From Nephromyces sp. MM_2019 (taxonomy: Eukaryota; Apicomplexa; Aconoidasida; Nephromycida): a stretch of DNA of 48,356 nucleotides. The DNA lies in the NCBI GenBank assembly GCA_015657535.1, contig JADHZB010000663.1, forward strand, positions 1 to 48,356, in the 5' to 3' direction. The position numbers and the translations under genes were made by a program. Of the stretch, positions 1-10,843 are shown one piece after another (within the stretch, counting starts at the first letter, position 1; the number at the start of each line of letters is the position of its first letter). Below the pieces are notes generated by a model that saw nothing but the letters and a program-made list of their open reading frames with translations, had not been told where the DNA came from and made no database searches.

Positions 1-36
1 TATATATATATATATGTGTGCATAATTTATATATAG
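1..36. repeat. TA-rich end of a DBR1 intron
   Basis: A (TA)n tract at the window edge leading into the acceptor tatatatag. It is the 3' end of an intron whose upstream part is outside the window. Confidence 0.6.
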
Positions 37-1449
37 GTTTTTGGCCTTAGATAAAGTTATACCAGGTCGATCCTTTCTACAATTCTTGGAAGTAAATAAA
101 TCAACAGTTGGTTATACATCGATTACCCCTAATTCAACTCCTACACACACCACACCTCTTAAGATATGGTAATATATATAAGTATAAATAGATATATAAC
201 ACACACACACTCATCCAGAAAGATATTGAAATTGATATTTAATTTTTTTACACAAAAAAGTGACTGTTTTCTTTCTACTTTCAGATATGCGCTAGAAATG
301 ATTGTGTGTTTGTATCTTTATGTTGACGTTTTTATGCATGTGTGTGTATTTTATATGTGTTTATATATATACATATATATACAATTTGAATATCGTTTAC
401 TTTCAGTTATGATGAAGAATGGCTAGCTATTCTTAAGGCAAACCAAGCTAATATCCCACTTCTACCTAATTATACACACACCCAAACTCGGTAACATCTG
501 TGTAATAATTTTATATAGAAAATAACTAGTATTGATGATTTTACACACACACATACACTGATCATAAAAAATATCAAAAGAAGTACCCACGCATACATAT
601 CCATTCTCATTACTTTCAAATCCCAATTATTTTTGGCTTCTTATTATTTATGTGTGTGAGCAGTTTTAAATATATATTTATTTATTTCTTCAAATGCATT
701 CTCTGTATCTGTGTGTGTGCTTTTTATATATGGGTATATTTGTGTGCAAGTATTATAAATAATATGTTTTTACAACCTGTGTGTATATGTTTTAAGCAAA
801 CCAACAGAGCAAGATATTAATTGGGTCACACAGCGTTTAAGCATGAAAATTAATTGCACACAAAATAACAATTTTTGTTGGCCAAATTGGGATGATCCAA
901 ATTTCACTGATTTGCACAACCAGAGACAATTTTTACTAGAGTTACTACAAATTGAAAACATGGATTACTTTAATCAGACTACTTATTTAGGTTACACACC
1001 AACACTCAACATATACATACACCTATATACATATTTCATTTATATTTACACACACAAACTCTATCTATCTATTATATTTACATATACACAAATTATATAT
1101 ATATATATAATGTATATATATATCGATTCAAACAAAATGGAATTAATTAGTTACACATTTATATGGTTAGTTCATTAATGTCTACAATCACACATTTATT
1201 TATATTTATTTATATGTATTATAACCTTATTATTATAAGGAAAACTACACAAAACTCTCCTTGTGTTTCTTAACTTGATCTTTAGCTATTATCAATGTTA
1301 TATAAAATAAAAATCATATACATGTATGTAAATTTGATATTTTAGACATCATACATAAGAAAAATAACAATGTCAATACCCAAAAAATACAACAATTCGA
1401 AGAAGAAATTGAAATCGATGCAGATGACTTATTAGATGATATTTCTTAA
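37..1449 (+). CDS. DBR1: Lariat debranching enzyme, C-terminal half (5' end lies outside the window)
   Basis: Exons 37-168, 407-490, 797-990 and 1346-1449 join in frame (170 residues visible, stop TAA). DBR1 hydrolyses the 2'-5' bond of excised intron lariats in the nucleus. Seen: the first exon reads FLALDKVIPGRSFLQFLEV, closely matching the start of the DBR1 C-terminal region (FLALDKCLP...FLQ in animals). The second begins at YDEEWLAILKANQ (family: YD.EWL.VLRA). The third carries NWDDPNF and a segment aligning with the family's NPQT...FC..LGI stretch. The last ends in an acidic tail, EEIEIDADDLLDDIS, as in many DBR1 proteins. The catalytic metallophosphoesterase half must lie upstream. Junctions are GT-AG with matching phases (AAG.ATA.TG/T, CG/C, G/AC). 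Position 37 is the third base of a codon after a tatatatag acceptor. Its presence fits the heavy intron load of the neighbours. Confidence 0.9.
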
Positions 1450-1500
1450 ATAAAAGATACACACACACACACATAATTCATAATCATATTTTCAGGATTC

Positions 1501-2757
1501 TCTAATCACTTCACTTATGAGATTGCTTATGGAAAGTAATTGGTATGCATTTGTACTGCTCCTTTTTTTTTGCAAAGTAAACCAATTATTGAGAAAAAAA
1601 AACTTGTAAAGAGACTCAATGGGCAGGAAATATTTCTGAGTTTATAAATTTATAAATTGTCTTTTAAATGTTGAACTAAAATTTTTATGAGTAGACTTTC
1701 TATCGTTAGATAAATCCTCAAATTGAGCAATTTCTCGTTGGTTTAAAGTAAATTTATAGGCACTTTCTTGTAACTATATTTATTTGTTCTTGAGTTATTG
1801 GATTATTACCAGATGGATAAATATAATATTTTACTGTTTGAAAAACGTTTACAGGACTTAAAATTTTTCTTCTATCATGCCTTTTTTTGCTAAGAAGTAA
1901 AGTAAACCCATTAGTTTGATTTTTCTTTGATATATTGAAGGATAATTAATCATACTTATTATTTACATGACATGCAAAAAAATTTTCCGAAACAACATAT
2001 TGTTCTGAGAAAAATTTTTTTTTTTGAATGATTAGTAAATTCATCTATCTCTGTACAATTTATTGAACAGTGGATTCTTAAATCTTTGTTTAAATAAATC
2101 TAAATCTTCTTTAGCTATAATTTGCAAACTCTTGAAAGCATAAGTATAATCACCATTATCATTAGCAACTAGAAATTCTACATTAGGATCTATACATATA
2201 GGAGTTTAGATTTTTACTCTTGGAACTTTTTATAATGAAAGGATTGAAAAATTATCTAAAACATTTTGCCTTTCAGTTCTTTGGTTATTCTTATACGGTA
2301 TTATTCCCCCAAGACTATTCCCAGGTATTGTGTACTGACGAAAAATGATTTCAATACATTTATTTAATGGTTTAATATAATTTTTTATATTCTGTTATGT
2401 CATAGTTTCTATTAAGCTTTGTGTCAAAATACTGTAAGTGGTGCCATCTTTGTAAATAAATTCTTTATTTATGGCACATCATCACTTGTGAACTGGTTAT
2501 AACATTTGTAATAACCAATTACTTTATCGAATCCTTTCATTACTTTTTCATTCTGAAGATTTGTTAAAACACAGGGACAATTACCTTTCTAGCGAAAATA
2601 TCTCAATATGTAGGTTCAAATTTCCAAAAATTGGAATAACTTTTATACAAATCTCTAGAGTTTCCCTAAACCTATATGTATATTCATTGTAAACATAACT
2701 AATAAGTTTATCGTTGTATACAATATCACGGATATAAACATACCTACAAGTGCACAC
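1501..2757 (-). pseudogene. Decayed protein-coding gene of unknown family
   Basis: Reading the minus strand from about 2757 down to 1501 gives long peptide-like stretches that change frame and are cut by stops. In order they include CRYVYIRDIVYNDKLISYV, GNCPCVLTNLQNEKVMKGFD, NKEFIYKDGTTYSILTQSL, NVEFLVANDNGDYTYAFKSL, KEDLDLFKQRFKNPLFNKLY, QTNGFTLLLSKKRHDRRKIL and NFTLNQREIAQFEDLSNDRK. At least six in-frame stops or frameshifts separate them, for example near 2583, 2470, 2398, 2045 and 1750, and none coincides with usable GT-AG introns. Base composition here is less CA/TG-repetitive than the flanks, as in real exons of this genome. I do not recognise the family. It is unlike DBR1 upstream or the large protein downstream. 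It could be a relic of a multicopy or acquired gene. Confidence 0.5.
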
Positions 2758-3232
2758 ATTGTTAGAACATATATAAATATAAAGCTTGTTAATATTGTAC
2801 ACAAATACTATTAATACACACCAATTATATGCATAACCTTTGAAATAATACTTTAAAATTTTTACACAGAAATCATCTCTCAGGCAACAATACTTGTACA
2901 CACATTCCAATATATACTGATATTAGTATAAATCTAATATACACACATATATAAACCGATTTTAAGCTTCATAATCTCTGTATTTATATATATCTCTACA
3001 CATGACTATACATGTGTGATTATATTGATGCATATGTGTGTATATTGATGCATATTTGTATATATGACTAAATATTTGTATATACATTTATAAGTTTCGA
3101 TTTATTTTCTAACATACATATATATAAGATGCATGTGTGACCACAATTTTTACTATGGTTTTGTGTATATTTATTTATTTGATTAATTAATATCTATATG
3201 CGTGCGCGGGTGCGTGTGTCTGAAATTACATA
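2758..3232. other. Gene-free AT/TG-rich spacer
   Basis: Scattered tgtgtg, tatata and acacac tracts. No exon-like segment with splice sites was found on either strand. The upstream end of the gene relic may reach to about 2900. Confidence 0.5.
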
Positions 3233-3429
3233 TATCTATGTGTGTATTTCTATTTGTCTATATCTATGTGTGTATTTCTTTTTGTCTATATCTATGTGTG
3301 TATTTCTATTTGTCTATATCTATGTGTGTATTTCTATTTGTCTAAATCTATGTGTGTATTTCTATTTGTCTAAATCTATGTGTGTATTTCTATTTGTCTA
3401 AATCTATGTGCTTATTTCTATTTTGTCTA
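3233..3429. repeat. 28-bp minisatellite, seven copies
   Basis: Seven head-to-tail copies of a unit starting tatctatgtgtgtatttcta and ending tttgtcta (28 bp; the last copy is 29 bp). Only single-base differences separate copies: tttctt for tttcta, aatct for tatct, gtgctt for gtgtgt. A partial eighth copy runs into a (GT)n tract at about 3437-3450. The period is not a multiple of three and the open frame across it is a shadow. Confidence 0.9.
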
Positions 3430-3450
3430 CATCTATGTGTGTGTGTGTGT

Positions 3451-4151
3451 AAACGCTCAAATTTTTTATTACTTAAATTCACATGAAACCTGATTGAGTA
3501 ATAGGGAAATTAAGTTTACTTTTTTATGGAATCTATAGAAAGTGAATTTTGTAGAAAAACTTTCAACATAGATGAAAACATTTTTAGCTTGTACACACAT
3601 TTCGACAAAATTAATATATAATTATATAACAAGCTTTTAGCACACACATAGCATGCGACCAAATTGAAAATTAGCAATACTTAAGATTGCACACACCCTT
3701 TTACTAGACATTGAAAATTTATCTAGATATAAATAATTCAAAAATATTTCAAAAAATTCACAATAAAACTAATCTTGAAATATAATAACTCTAAAACTAT
3801 TTATAAAGCAATCCCAAAACAACCTGTAGTGAAATTTGAAGATATAAAAACAACCAATATTATTGTAACCTTAAAAAAGCTTAGCTTATACATAATTAAT
3901 GAAACATACAGTGTTATAGTCTGAGCAGTACACAGCACGATGAATTAAACTGCATACATAACCTCTGATAAACACATAAAACACGACAAGTATATACCTA
4001 AGCTATATACACACCCCAATTGTATACACACACTCGTTGACTAGATTAGACACCCACGAAAACCATAAATAATTGATCCATACTTGTAATACATAAGCTC
4101 CACCAAAACTATTGAACCCTCCAAGTCCGTTTGCCTCCTCCCCACCACCAC
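3451..4151. promoter_or_regulatory. Upstream region of the large single-exon gene
   Basis: No coding signal. The last ~170 bp before the ATG at 4152 become rich in A and C and poor in G (acacacccc, acacccacga, tccccaccacca). CA-rich leaders also precede the FAN1 and CCZ1 starts, so this is probably the promoter and 5' leader. No specific factor site was recognised. Confidence 0.35.
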
Positions 4152-7100
4152 ATGTCATTCTTATTTACAGCACCGCCACTTCTAAAGGAGCCATTATTTA
4201 CTCAATCAGCCTACACCAATCAAAGTGAGCTACTAGATGTATTGGTTTGGGACTATGTCTTCCAATCATGTTACAAACCTACATTTACCACCATAGAATC
4301 TACCTTAAGCTCAATTTTTGGTATCGAGTGGCTAGAAACACATAAAACCCTAGTATACGATCTGTTTGAGGAATACAAACAATCTTTACTTCAGTTTAAT
4401 GAAGCCATCCAGCGCTCCGAAGACATATCTACGCAATCAGAGGTCTGGACTAGACGGTTCCACAGTATAGCCGCTCTCTCTCAATGTAAGTCTATTAATC
4501 ACATCTCGGACGAAGACAAAGGGAAAAGTGATCTTACAGGTATTGAAGACAAACTGGTAGATTTGCAAGAAAATCTGATTTCATTTCTGAAAGATGAAAC
4601 CATCGATGAGCCTCCAAATTTTGATGAAAACGCATATCCTCAAGGTTCCTCAGTAGCTGAAACTCAAACGGATGACTATTTAATGAACCCTGGAGGCTTT
4701 TTGGGCAAAAATGTGATTGAGGGTGAAAACAACGAATTGTTGAATGAAGAGACAATCCAAGGAGAAATTGAACAATCCTTGCAGCCTGAACGTAATATAG
4801 ACAACCTCGAAAGTGATACTACCCTTCCCTATAATATAGCTAGCTTAACCACAAATAATTTTGATAGAGAATCTGAACAAGCAGACACATCAGATAAACA
4901 ATCTTCTTCGATTAGATGCACTTTAAATAAAAGTACAGATACAGATCTAAAATATTTCAGACTTTCTAACCCCAACATTGAAGAATTAAGCTACCCTCTC
5001 AGCCACAAGTACACACTGACTTTTTACAGTTCATGTGGCCATTGGTCTATTTATCAAGATCAGACACTAATTTATGACTATATCCCTGCCTCTGAAATTT
5101 CAGACGCCATATTTAGGGAAGAAATATACAAGGACAACTCTGACGATTACACATTTTACAAAGATAAGACCTTATTCAGCGAGCATGATTTACAGGGTAA
5201 TTTTCCTAACCCTGATGATATTCATACAAAAATTGAACATGACACACACACAGATCTACCTACAGACAATGATAAACCCATAAAAACGGCGTCAACAGAT
5301 CCCATAACTCTTACTCTTAACACAGATTTACCGACACCAACAAACCAATCTATTGTAGCTGACCAGCCTATGGATATAGATACACCTGTGAAAGCGGATC
5401 ATGCCACACAAATATACAATCAACTTCCATATCAAAAAGCATATATACCATTCACATTGAGGCCTTTCTTAGAGGATTTTTTACTTGACTTGACTACCCA
5501 AAACACATCTTCAAATATTCACCTTGACACTTGCAACTTATCTGATATGCAAATAACAGATGTGTGTACAAATATACACTACGATATCGAGGATAATCCT
5601 ACACCAACAGGAACGCCACAATCAAAAATTAGCAATTTGTACACAAATCCTACACAGTCTCCAAGTGATCCCGAGGTCAAACCACAGAGTCTTATGAATT
5701 TTACAGATATGGAACAAATATCCAGCCCTATACTTGATACCTATCAAAATACAGCCAATCCCACCTCGAATAAAAGTAATCCCACATCACCAATACAACC
5801 ACAATCTCCTTCTGCCCATACACACACATCACCACGGGACCCCACTAATTTATCACCATTTCAACCAAGCAACTCTTTTCCTAGCAATATATACAACATC
5901 CCTTCACACAAAGAAGATCATAAAGCCTCACCATCCTACCAAGCAAACTCTTCTTCCCCAATTCTTACACAAACAAGTACCGTTCCCTCTAGCCCTCCCT
6001 TTACAGACATAGACCCCACTCGACCTCTAAGATCAATATCCCCACCTGCCCCTGCAACTACAACCTCAACCCATTCCCCCCATTTTAGCTACTCCCAAAA
6101 TTATATAACACTCCATGGGTACACCGAAACACAGTTAACCCCTATGGATGATATAAATAGTATTGTAGGTACATATCCGTCAATTAGCCATTCTGAAAAT
6201 GATGAAAAATCAACCGAATATGTACAGGCAATCCCACCTTTTAAAACAGATTCAACTATAGACCCTAGTATTTTCATTAAGCCTCAAAACAAAACAGATT
6301 TGTCAAATCACAAGACTGATGATATAGAATTTGCATCTCAAGGATCTGCTGAGTTTCATTCACCCCAAACTTTTAATGAAATTGATGGCTCAAGCTCCGA
6401 CCAAGGACTAATTGATTCTTCTTCTGTAGAATATAATGAACCATTCAAGCCTTATCAAACATCAGATAGCCCTAATATTGCTGCACTTGTTACAGATACA
6501 CCTTATGTAGATTACAATAAAGTGTGTAAGGAATATCAATCGTCAGACAGCAATAAAAATTTCCGAGTACATACACCCATCATAGAATCTAATAAAGAAA
6601 GTAAACCGCATCAGTCATTGGATGGTGATGATAAGGCTAATCAAAAAGAAAGAAACTCATTAAGCCCAAAACTAGAAATTTTATCAAATGATCTTAACCC
6701 CAATTTGCTATGCTCAACTCTTGATATTAAACATTCTGGAGCTAGTGAAGAAGTCACACAAGACAAATCCCCAGACACAACAATTACAAAATCATCTGAA
6801 ATCAACACAGACATTTATACACTAGTAAATACATTATCTTCGAAGGTATACACACCTGGAAATACATTTAATACAAGCCCAAAACACACAGAACAGCAAC
6901 AATCAGCTGCAAAACCTCATGTACATTTAAACACATCTACAAATAATGAAAATAATAACTCTGAACACTCACCTAAAGAATTAACAACACGCATCAATGA
7001 AAATGTTTCATCTAAGACTCCTAGGATGACTCGCTCTTTCAATGAAAATGCTAGCAATTCTCCCTCAAATACTGAGAACTCCCCTACCAAAAGAATAACT

Positions 7101-8672
7101 CGCAGTGTACACCAAAAAGTAAACATAAACTCCCCAATCATTGATAAGTTTACACATAGGGCACCTGAGAGAGCTTTAAAGCAACCATCATCACCAATTC
7201 TAGCTAAACACTTACCCCCACCAGAATTTAAATCAAACTCAACCACAGAGCAATCGCCACCGCAAAGAAACTCAGAAAAATCAAACACACCATCAAGACA
7301 GCCGAATAACCCTTCAATCAAAAGTCGATTAGAGGCTTCACCTACTCTTAGTTCAGCCTCATATGTTGACCTAATCGTTTACTGCTCATCTGATTCTGAT
7401 GATACATTACAAACATCATTTAGTCCTCTCTTAAAAACTAAGGAGCAAAATAAAACAGCAACAAGGCTCAATGTAAAACCACAATATTACCTATTAGAAC
7501 AAGATGCAATAGCTACATTAGAACCCCATGAGAATGGTTACACAGTTAAAATTATAACAACACTTTTAGCATCAGACTTACCACCTGCACCTACTAGTTT
7601 TACAACACTTGACTCTGCTATAGATTTTATGAAAAATGCATGGATGGGCAAAAAGATACGACAAAGCTTAATCAAGAATTTGTATGTACAGACACAAAGC
7701 TTACAAAATTACATAAAAACTGAAACCTGTGAAGAAGCGTCCACACACACACAGAACAAGCTATCTAAACCTACAAGGAGTAATAAAAAACACCTAACTT
7801 TCAAACGAAAGTCCAAGCGATTGTTGGAACAAAACGAAATGTCATCAACTCCTTCCAATAAGACAACTTTCCTTTCCTTAGATAATTTATACACATACTT
7901 CAATGATGATAACCCTCATTCACATACTCAATTTGGGCCTTTAGCAACTATAAAAAAGTCAGGATCCAGTGATATATTAATAAGCTGGAAAGGATATGAG
8001 GGCCAATTAATGAGTTGTCAATTTGGTAATGGAACTAGAAAAAATAGCCAAACGATGAGAAATATATGCCTTGCTCTCCTCCTGCGAGAAGGACTGATTA
8101 GAGGTATGTGGGGCATAGATGGCAATGATTTAGTTGAAATTAAGGGTCATAAACTCTGGAAAAGTAATGGAAGTATTAATGATAATTACACTGACAATCC
8201 CAACAATAATGTTGAATGGAATAAAAAGAAAAGAAAGCACAGTAAGCAAAATAATAAAATCAAGGAAGACGTTCTAGAGAGAATTAAAAGGAAGAAAACT
8301 AATAGTCAAATATCCTTAGATTCCAAACCTCTCAAAAGTACTAGTTCTGACATCAGACATCATAATTTGAATATTGATAAAACTGATAATAAAACGAAGC
8401 TTAATGATAAAAGCACAAACAAAAGTACGCATAAATCCAATGAAACATACAAATCTCCAAAGTTAAAAGTAATCAAACCATCGTCAATAGGTAAGCCTAA
8501 ACAAATTTCACAAGTGAAATCAAAAATCAAAATGAGCCCCATTGAAGAATGGTTCAATGGAAAGAAGCTCAAAATTGTAGGGGGGGTTACCAAAACAGAA
8601 GCTGAGCCAGAAAAGTCACTCAATAAGAAAGTTAAACTCAGGTCTAATAAGAAGAATATGAGACATCAATGA
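4152..8672 (+). CDS. Large low-complexity, probably nuclear protein with a SUMO-interaction-like motif; family unknown
   Basis: One uninterrupted frame of 1506 residues, ATG at 4152, stop TGA. An in-frame TTG lies 21 bases upstream; the ATG is preferred. Residues 1-90 look folded and helical (ELLDVLVWDYVFQSCYKPTF...). A patch near 285-320 (KYTLTFYSSCGHWSIYQDQT) also looks folded. Residues ~330-1060 are Ser/Thr/Pro/Asn-rich and probably disordered, with basic TPRMTRS and TKRITRS motifs near 955-985. At ~1071, VDLIVYCSSDSDD has the form of a SUMO-interaction motif: a hydrophobic core followed by Ser/Asp. A globular-looking block at ~1243-1336 contains DILISWKGYEGQLMSCQFG and NICLALLLREGLIRGMWG. 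Near 1455-1480, KSKIKMSPIEEWFNGKKLKI resembles a CENP-C motif (basic residues, then P...W); no cupin domain follows. The C-terminus is lysine-rich. A chromatin or kinetochore role is only inference. Confidence 0.8.
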   Translation: MSFLFTAPPLLKEPLFTQSAYTNQSELLDVLVWDYVFQSCYKPTFTTIESTLSSIFGIEWLETHKTLVYDLFEEYKQSLLQFNEAIQRSEDISTQSEVWTRRFHSIAALSQCKSINHISDEDKGKSDLTGIEDKLVDLQENLISFLKDETIDEPPNFDENAYPQGSSVAETQTDDYLMNPGGFLGKNVIEGENNELLNEETIQGEIEQSLQPERNIDNLESDTTLPYNIASLTTNNFDRESEQADTSDKQSSSIRCTLNKSTDTDLKYFRLSNPNIEELSYPLSHKYTLTFYSSCGHWSIYQDQTLIYDYIPASEISDAIFREEIYKDNSDDYTFYKDKTLFSEHDLQGNFPNPDDIHTKIEHDTHTDLPTDNDKPIKTASTDPITLTLNTDLPTPTNQSIVADQPMDIDTPVKADHATQIYNQLPYQKAYIPFTLRPFLEDFLLDLTTQNTSSNIHLDTCNLSDMQITDVCTNIHYDIEDNPTPTGTPQSKISNLYTNPTQSPSDPEVKPQSLMNFTDMEQISSPILDTYQNTANPTSNKSNPTSPIQPQSPSAHTHTSPRDPTNLSPFQPSNSFPSNIYNIPSHKEDHKASPSYQANSSSPILTQTSTVPSSPPFTDIDPTRPLRSISPPAPATTTSTHSPHFSYSQNYITLHGYTETQLTPMDDINSIVGTYPSISHSENDEKSTEYVQAIPPFKTDSTIDPSIFIKPQNKTDLSNHKTDDIEFASQGSAEFHSPQTFNEIDGSSSDQGLIDSSSVEYNEPFKPYQTSDSPNIAALVTDTPYVDYNKVCKEYQSSDSNKNFRVHTPIIESNKESKPHQSLDGDDKANQKERNSLSPKLEILSNDLNPNLLCSTLDIKHSGASEEVTQDKSPDTTITKSSEINTDIYTLVNTLSSKVYTPGNTFNTSPKHTEQQQSAAKPHVHLNTSTNNENNNSEHSPKELTTRINENVSSKTPRMTRSFNENASNSPSNTENSPTKRITRSVHQKVNINSPIIDKFTHRAPERALKQPSSPILAKHLPPPEFKSNSTTEQSPPQRNSEKSNTPSRQPNNPSIKSRLEASPTLSSASYVDLIVYCSSDSDDTLQTSFSPLLKTKEQNKTATRLNVKPQYYLLEQDAIATLEPHENGYTVKIITTLLASDLPPAPTSFTTLDSAIDFMKNAWMGKKIRQSLIKNLYVQTQSLQNYIKTETCEEASTHTQNKLSKPTRSNKKHLTFKRKSKRLLEQNEMSSTPSNKTTFLSLDNLYTYFNDDNPHSHTQFGPLATIKKSGSSDILISWKGYEGQLMSCQFGNGTRKNSQTMRNICLALLLREGLIRGMWGIDGNDLVEIKGHKLWKSNGSINDNYTDNPNNNVEWNKKKRKHSKQNNKIKEDVLERIKRKKTNSQISLDSKPLKSTSSDIRHHNLNIDKTDNKTKLNDKSTNKSTHKSNETYKSPKLKVIKPSSIGKPKQISQVKSKIKMSPIEEWFNGKKLKIVGGVTKTEAEPEKSLNKKVKLRSNKKNMRHQ

Positions 8673-9559
8673 CCTATGAATGGATCTATAAGTAATTAGC
8701 CATGCATTATCCGCATGAATCCATTATAAATATACCCTTAACAAACTAGAATTATTTTAATTTTGCTTAATTTATAAAACATTATCCACTACTACCTATA
8801 TATTTATATAGATTTATCTGTATATAATTGTCAAATTTTTGTCGAAATTAACTTGTCATTGAAAAATTTTATTGATGCAGTTGCAATCATCTCAAAATTT
8901 CATCCACTTCTGAGTATTTTAGTTTGACCTCATTTTAACCACTTTGAATTTTTAATAAACAAAAACAGAATTTAATAATAAAATTTCAAATTTAACAAAA
9001 ATAAATCTCAATTTGAGATGACTTAGATTATTAAAATTTTTTAATCTGATTCATTCTATATCTATCCCCATTCATGAAGATTTTATTCATATATCATATC
9101 ACATTTTTTTTTAATCTCATTTCATCATCTCCTATCAACCCTGTTTCTGATATGTATCTATACTATATATATCATAATTTTGCTTTTTATGAGCTTCTTA
9201 AAAAGTGCACATCAACTTGTATATTATTTAATCTTTACATCAAGTTTCATCCGAATTAGACATGATTATATTGACTTAATCTTGGTGCTACAAAAATGTT
9301 TGTCTATATTACTGATGGAAAAACAATATGTATTAAGGTATATGCTGTTTTAATTAGCAGACTATAATATTATCCTCATTAGAAATAAATATATAGCGAT
9401 AGATGTAATTAGTTAATGAGTAGGAAGACTTCTTCTTTCCTTAATTCTATCACTTTATACAAATACGATTTGCATTAGTTATTTAACAATTCGAGTTTCA
9501 GTCTTAAGCTGATTTATCTACTAGTTTATTTAGGCCTATTGAAACTATTTTAGCCTACT
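8673..9559. other. Gene-free region downstream of the large gene
   Basis: Plain AT-rich sequence with few CA/TG tracts, short poly-T and poly-A runs and no convincing exons on either strand. A 61-codon open frame at 9074-9259 has no splice context or family resemblance. Confidence 0.5.
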
Positions 9560-9995
9560 TGGATGCTAAAAATTGTTGAATGTACGGTACTTATATTAAC
9601 GTAAATCATTCTAGCTGATTTTAGCTATCTGGTATCCCCCTTACTACTCCAATAAGATTAATTAGTATTTAAATTAGCACAAAGGATCCTTGTTGGCTTA
9701 ATTTATTTCATAATTCCCTCAATCCTACTAAATTTACTTTCCTAGAAATTGTTTGCTGAGTGTACTTACATTAACACAGATCATTCTAGCTGATTCTAAT
9801 TATTTCTTATCTCTCTTAATTTCACTTCAATGAGATTCAGCTGCTAGAAATTGTTATTATTGAGTGTAATTGCAATATGGCAAATAATTCTTGTTGTGTT
9901 GGTTTGCATTACTTACTTTACATTATTCGTACTCGATTAAGTTGCTAGGAATTGTTTTATCCAGTGTATTTGCATCTATTTAAATGAACTGTAGC
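9560..9995. repeat. Decayed tandem repeat, unit about 105 bp
   Basis: Four degenerate units begin near 9567, 9742, 9842 and 9950, with the recurring words gctagaaattgtt, then tgagtgta, then cattaac...atcattctagctgatt. The first two units share this whole order. The first is ~70 bp longer because of inserted sequence. Unit spacing of ~100-108 bp and heavy divergence indicate an old repeat. No open frame or transposon hallmark was seen. Confidence 0.6.
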
Positions 9996-10843
9996 AAACC
10001 GACAAAATATTAATGAAGTAGAAAAATGTGTTAGTAAATTTTCAATTATAACTAACAATTTTTTATTATTAACTATTAATTTAGCTTGTGAGTGTGCTAA
10101 TATTGCATAATTTTCATTAGTTTTAGTTAATTCTTCAAATCTTAGGATTCACTATAATCCTTAATAACATCTAACTGTTAAGATAGCTATTTCAACTAAG
10201 TATTCTAGTTGTAATTGATGAATAGACAAGTGATGTATTAATTTGTAAAATTAAGTATGCAACGCAAGTCTCTTAACGAATCATGTGAATGGGTAATACT
10301 AACAATGTGTATAAAGTGATTTCAATACGTCTGAATACAAATCATTACATAATATACATTGTGATATGTTATAATTTTAAAGGCCTAATCTTATTGACAA
10401 TTTAAATTACAACTAGATTGTTGCTATTTTATGTAACTCCATTGTTGTGAAAGCTAGCTACACAAGTTGTGCTACCATTTAGCCAACTTTATTTAATGGA
10501 AATATATATATAATATGTATACATATATAAGTACACATAGCCTACTTGATGACCCAATTTATTTTGATAGCTAAAGATATATATACATATCTAAAACTCA
10601 TCTGAGGAAATATATGGGCTTTCTAAATAGCCTGTAATACATTTATAGCTACAAACTCCTTAAACAGCTGTACTATATCATATCAATTGCCTCTTTACCT
10701 ATGCCTTTAATTTGCAAATCAATGTAGATATGTAACCTAACTTATCACTTCATCATAGATCGTATGTACGAACAAGATTATATACACACACATATACTTG
10801 ATATCTGACTCTACACCCACTTCACCTAGTATATCTACACACA
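9996..10843. promoter_or_regulatory. Intergenic/upstream region of CCZ1
   Basis: No coding signal. The last ~60 bp before the ATG are CA-rich and end in ctacacacaATGG. The same ACACA-ATGG start context is seen at the mitochondrial carrier (43515), and a close variant at the minus-strand start at 21479. Confidence 0.35.

Noticed and set aside
6917..7321. 134-codon minus-strand frame inside the large gene
   Set aside because: Shadow of the well-supported plus-strand frame; Leu/Val/Phe-rich as expected from the antisense of a Ser/Asn/Lys-rich gene.
9074..9259. 61-codon plus frame downstream of the large gene
   Set aside because: No family match, no repeat-free coding signature, and no splice partner.
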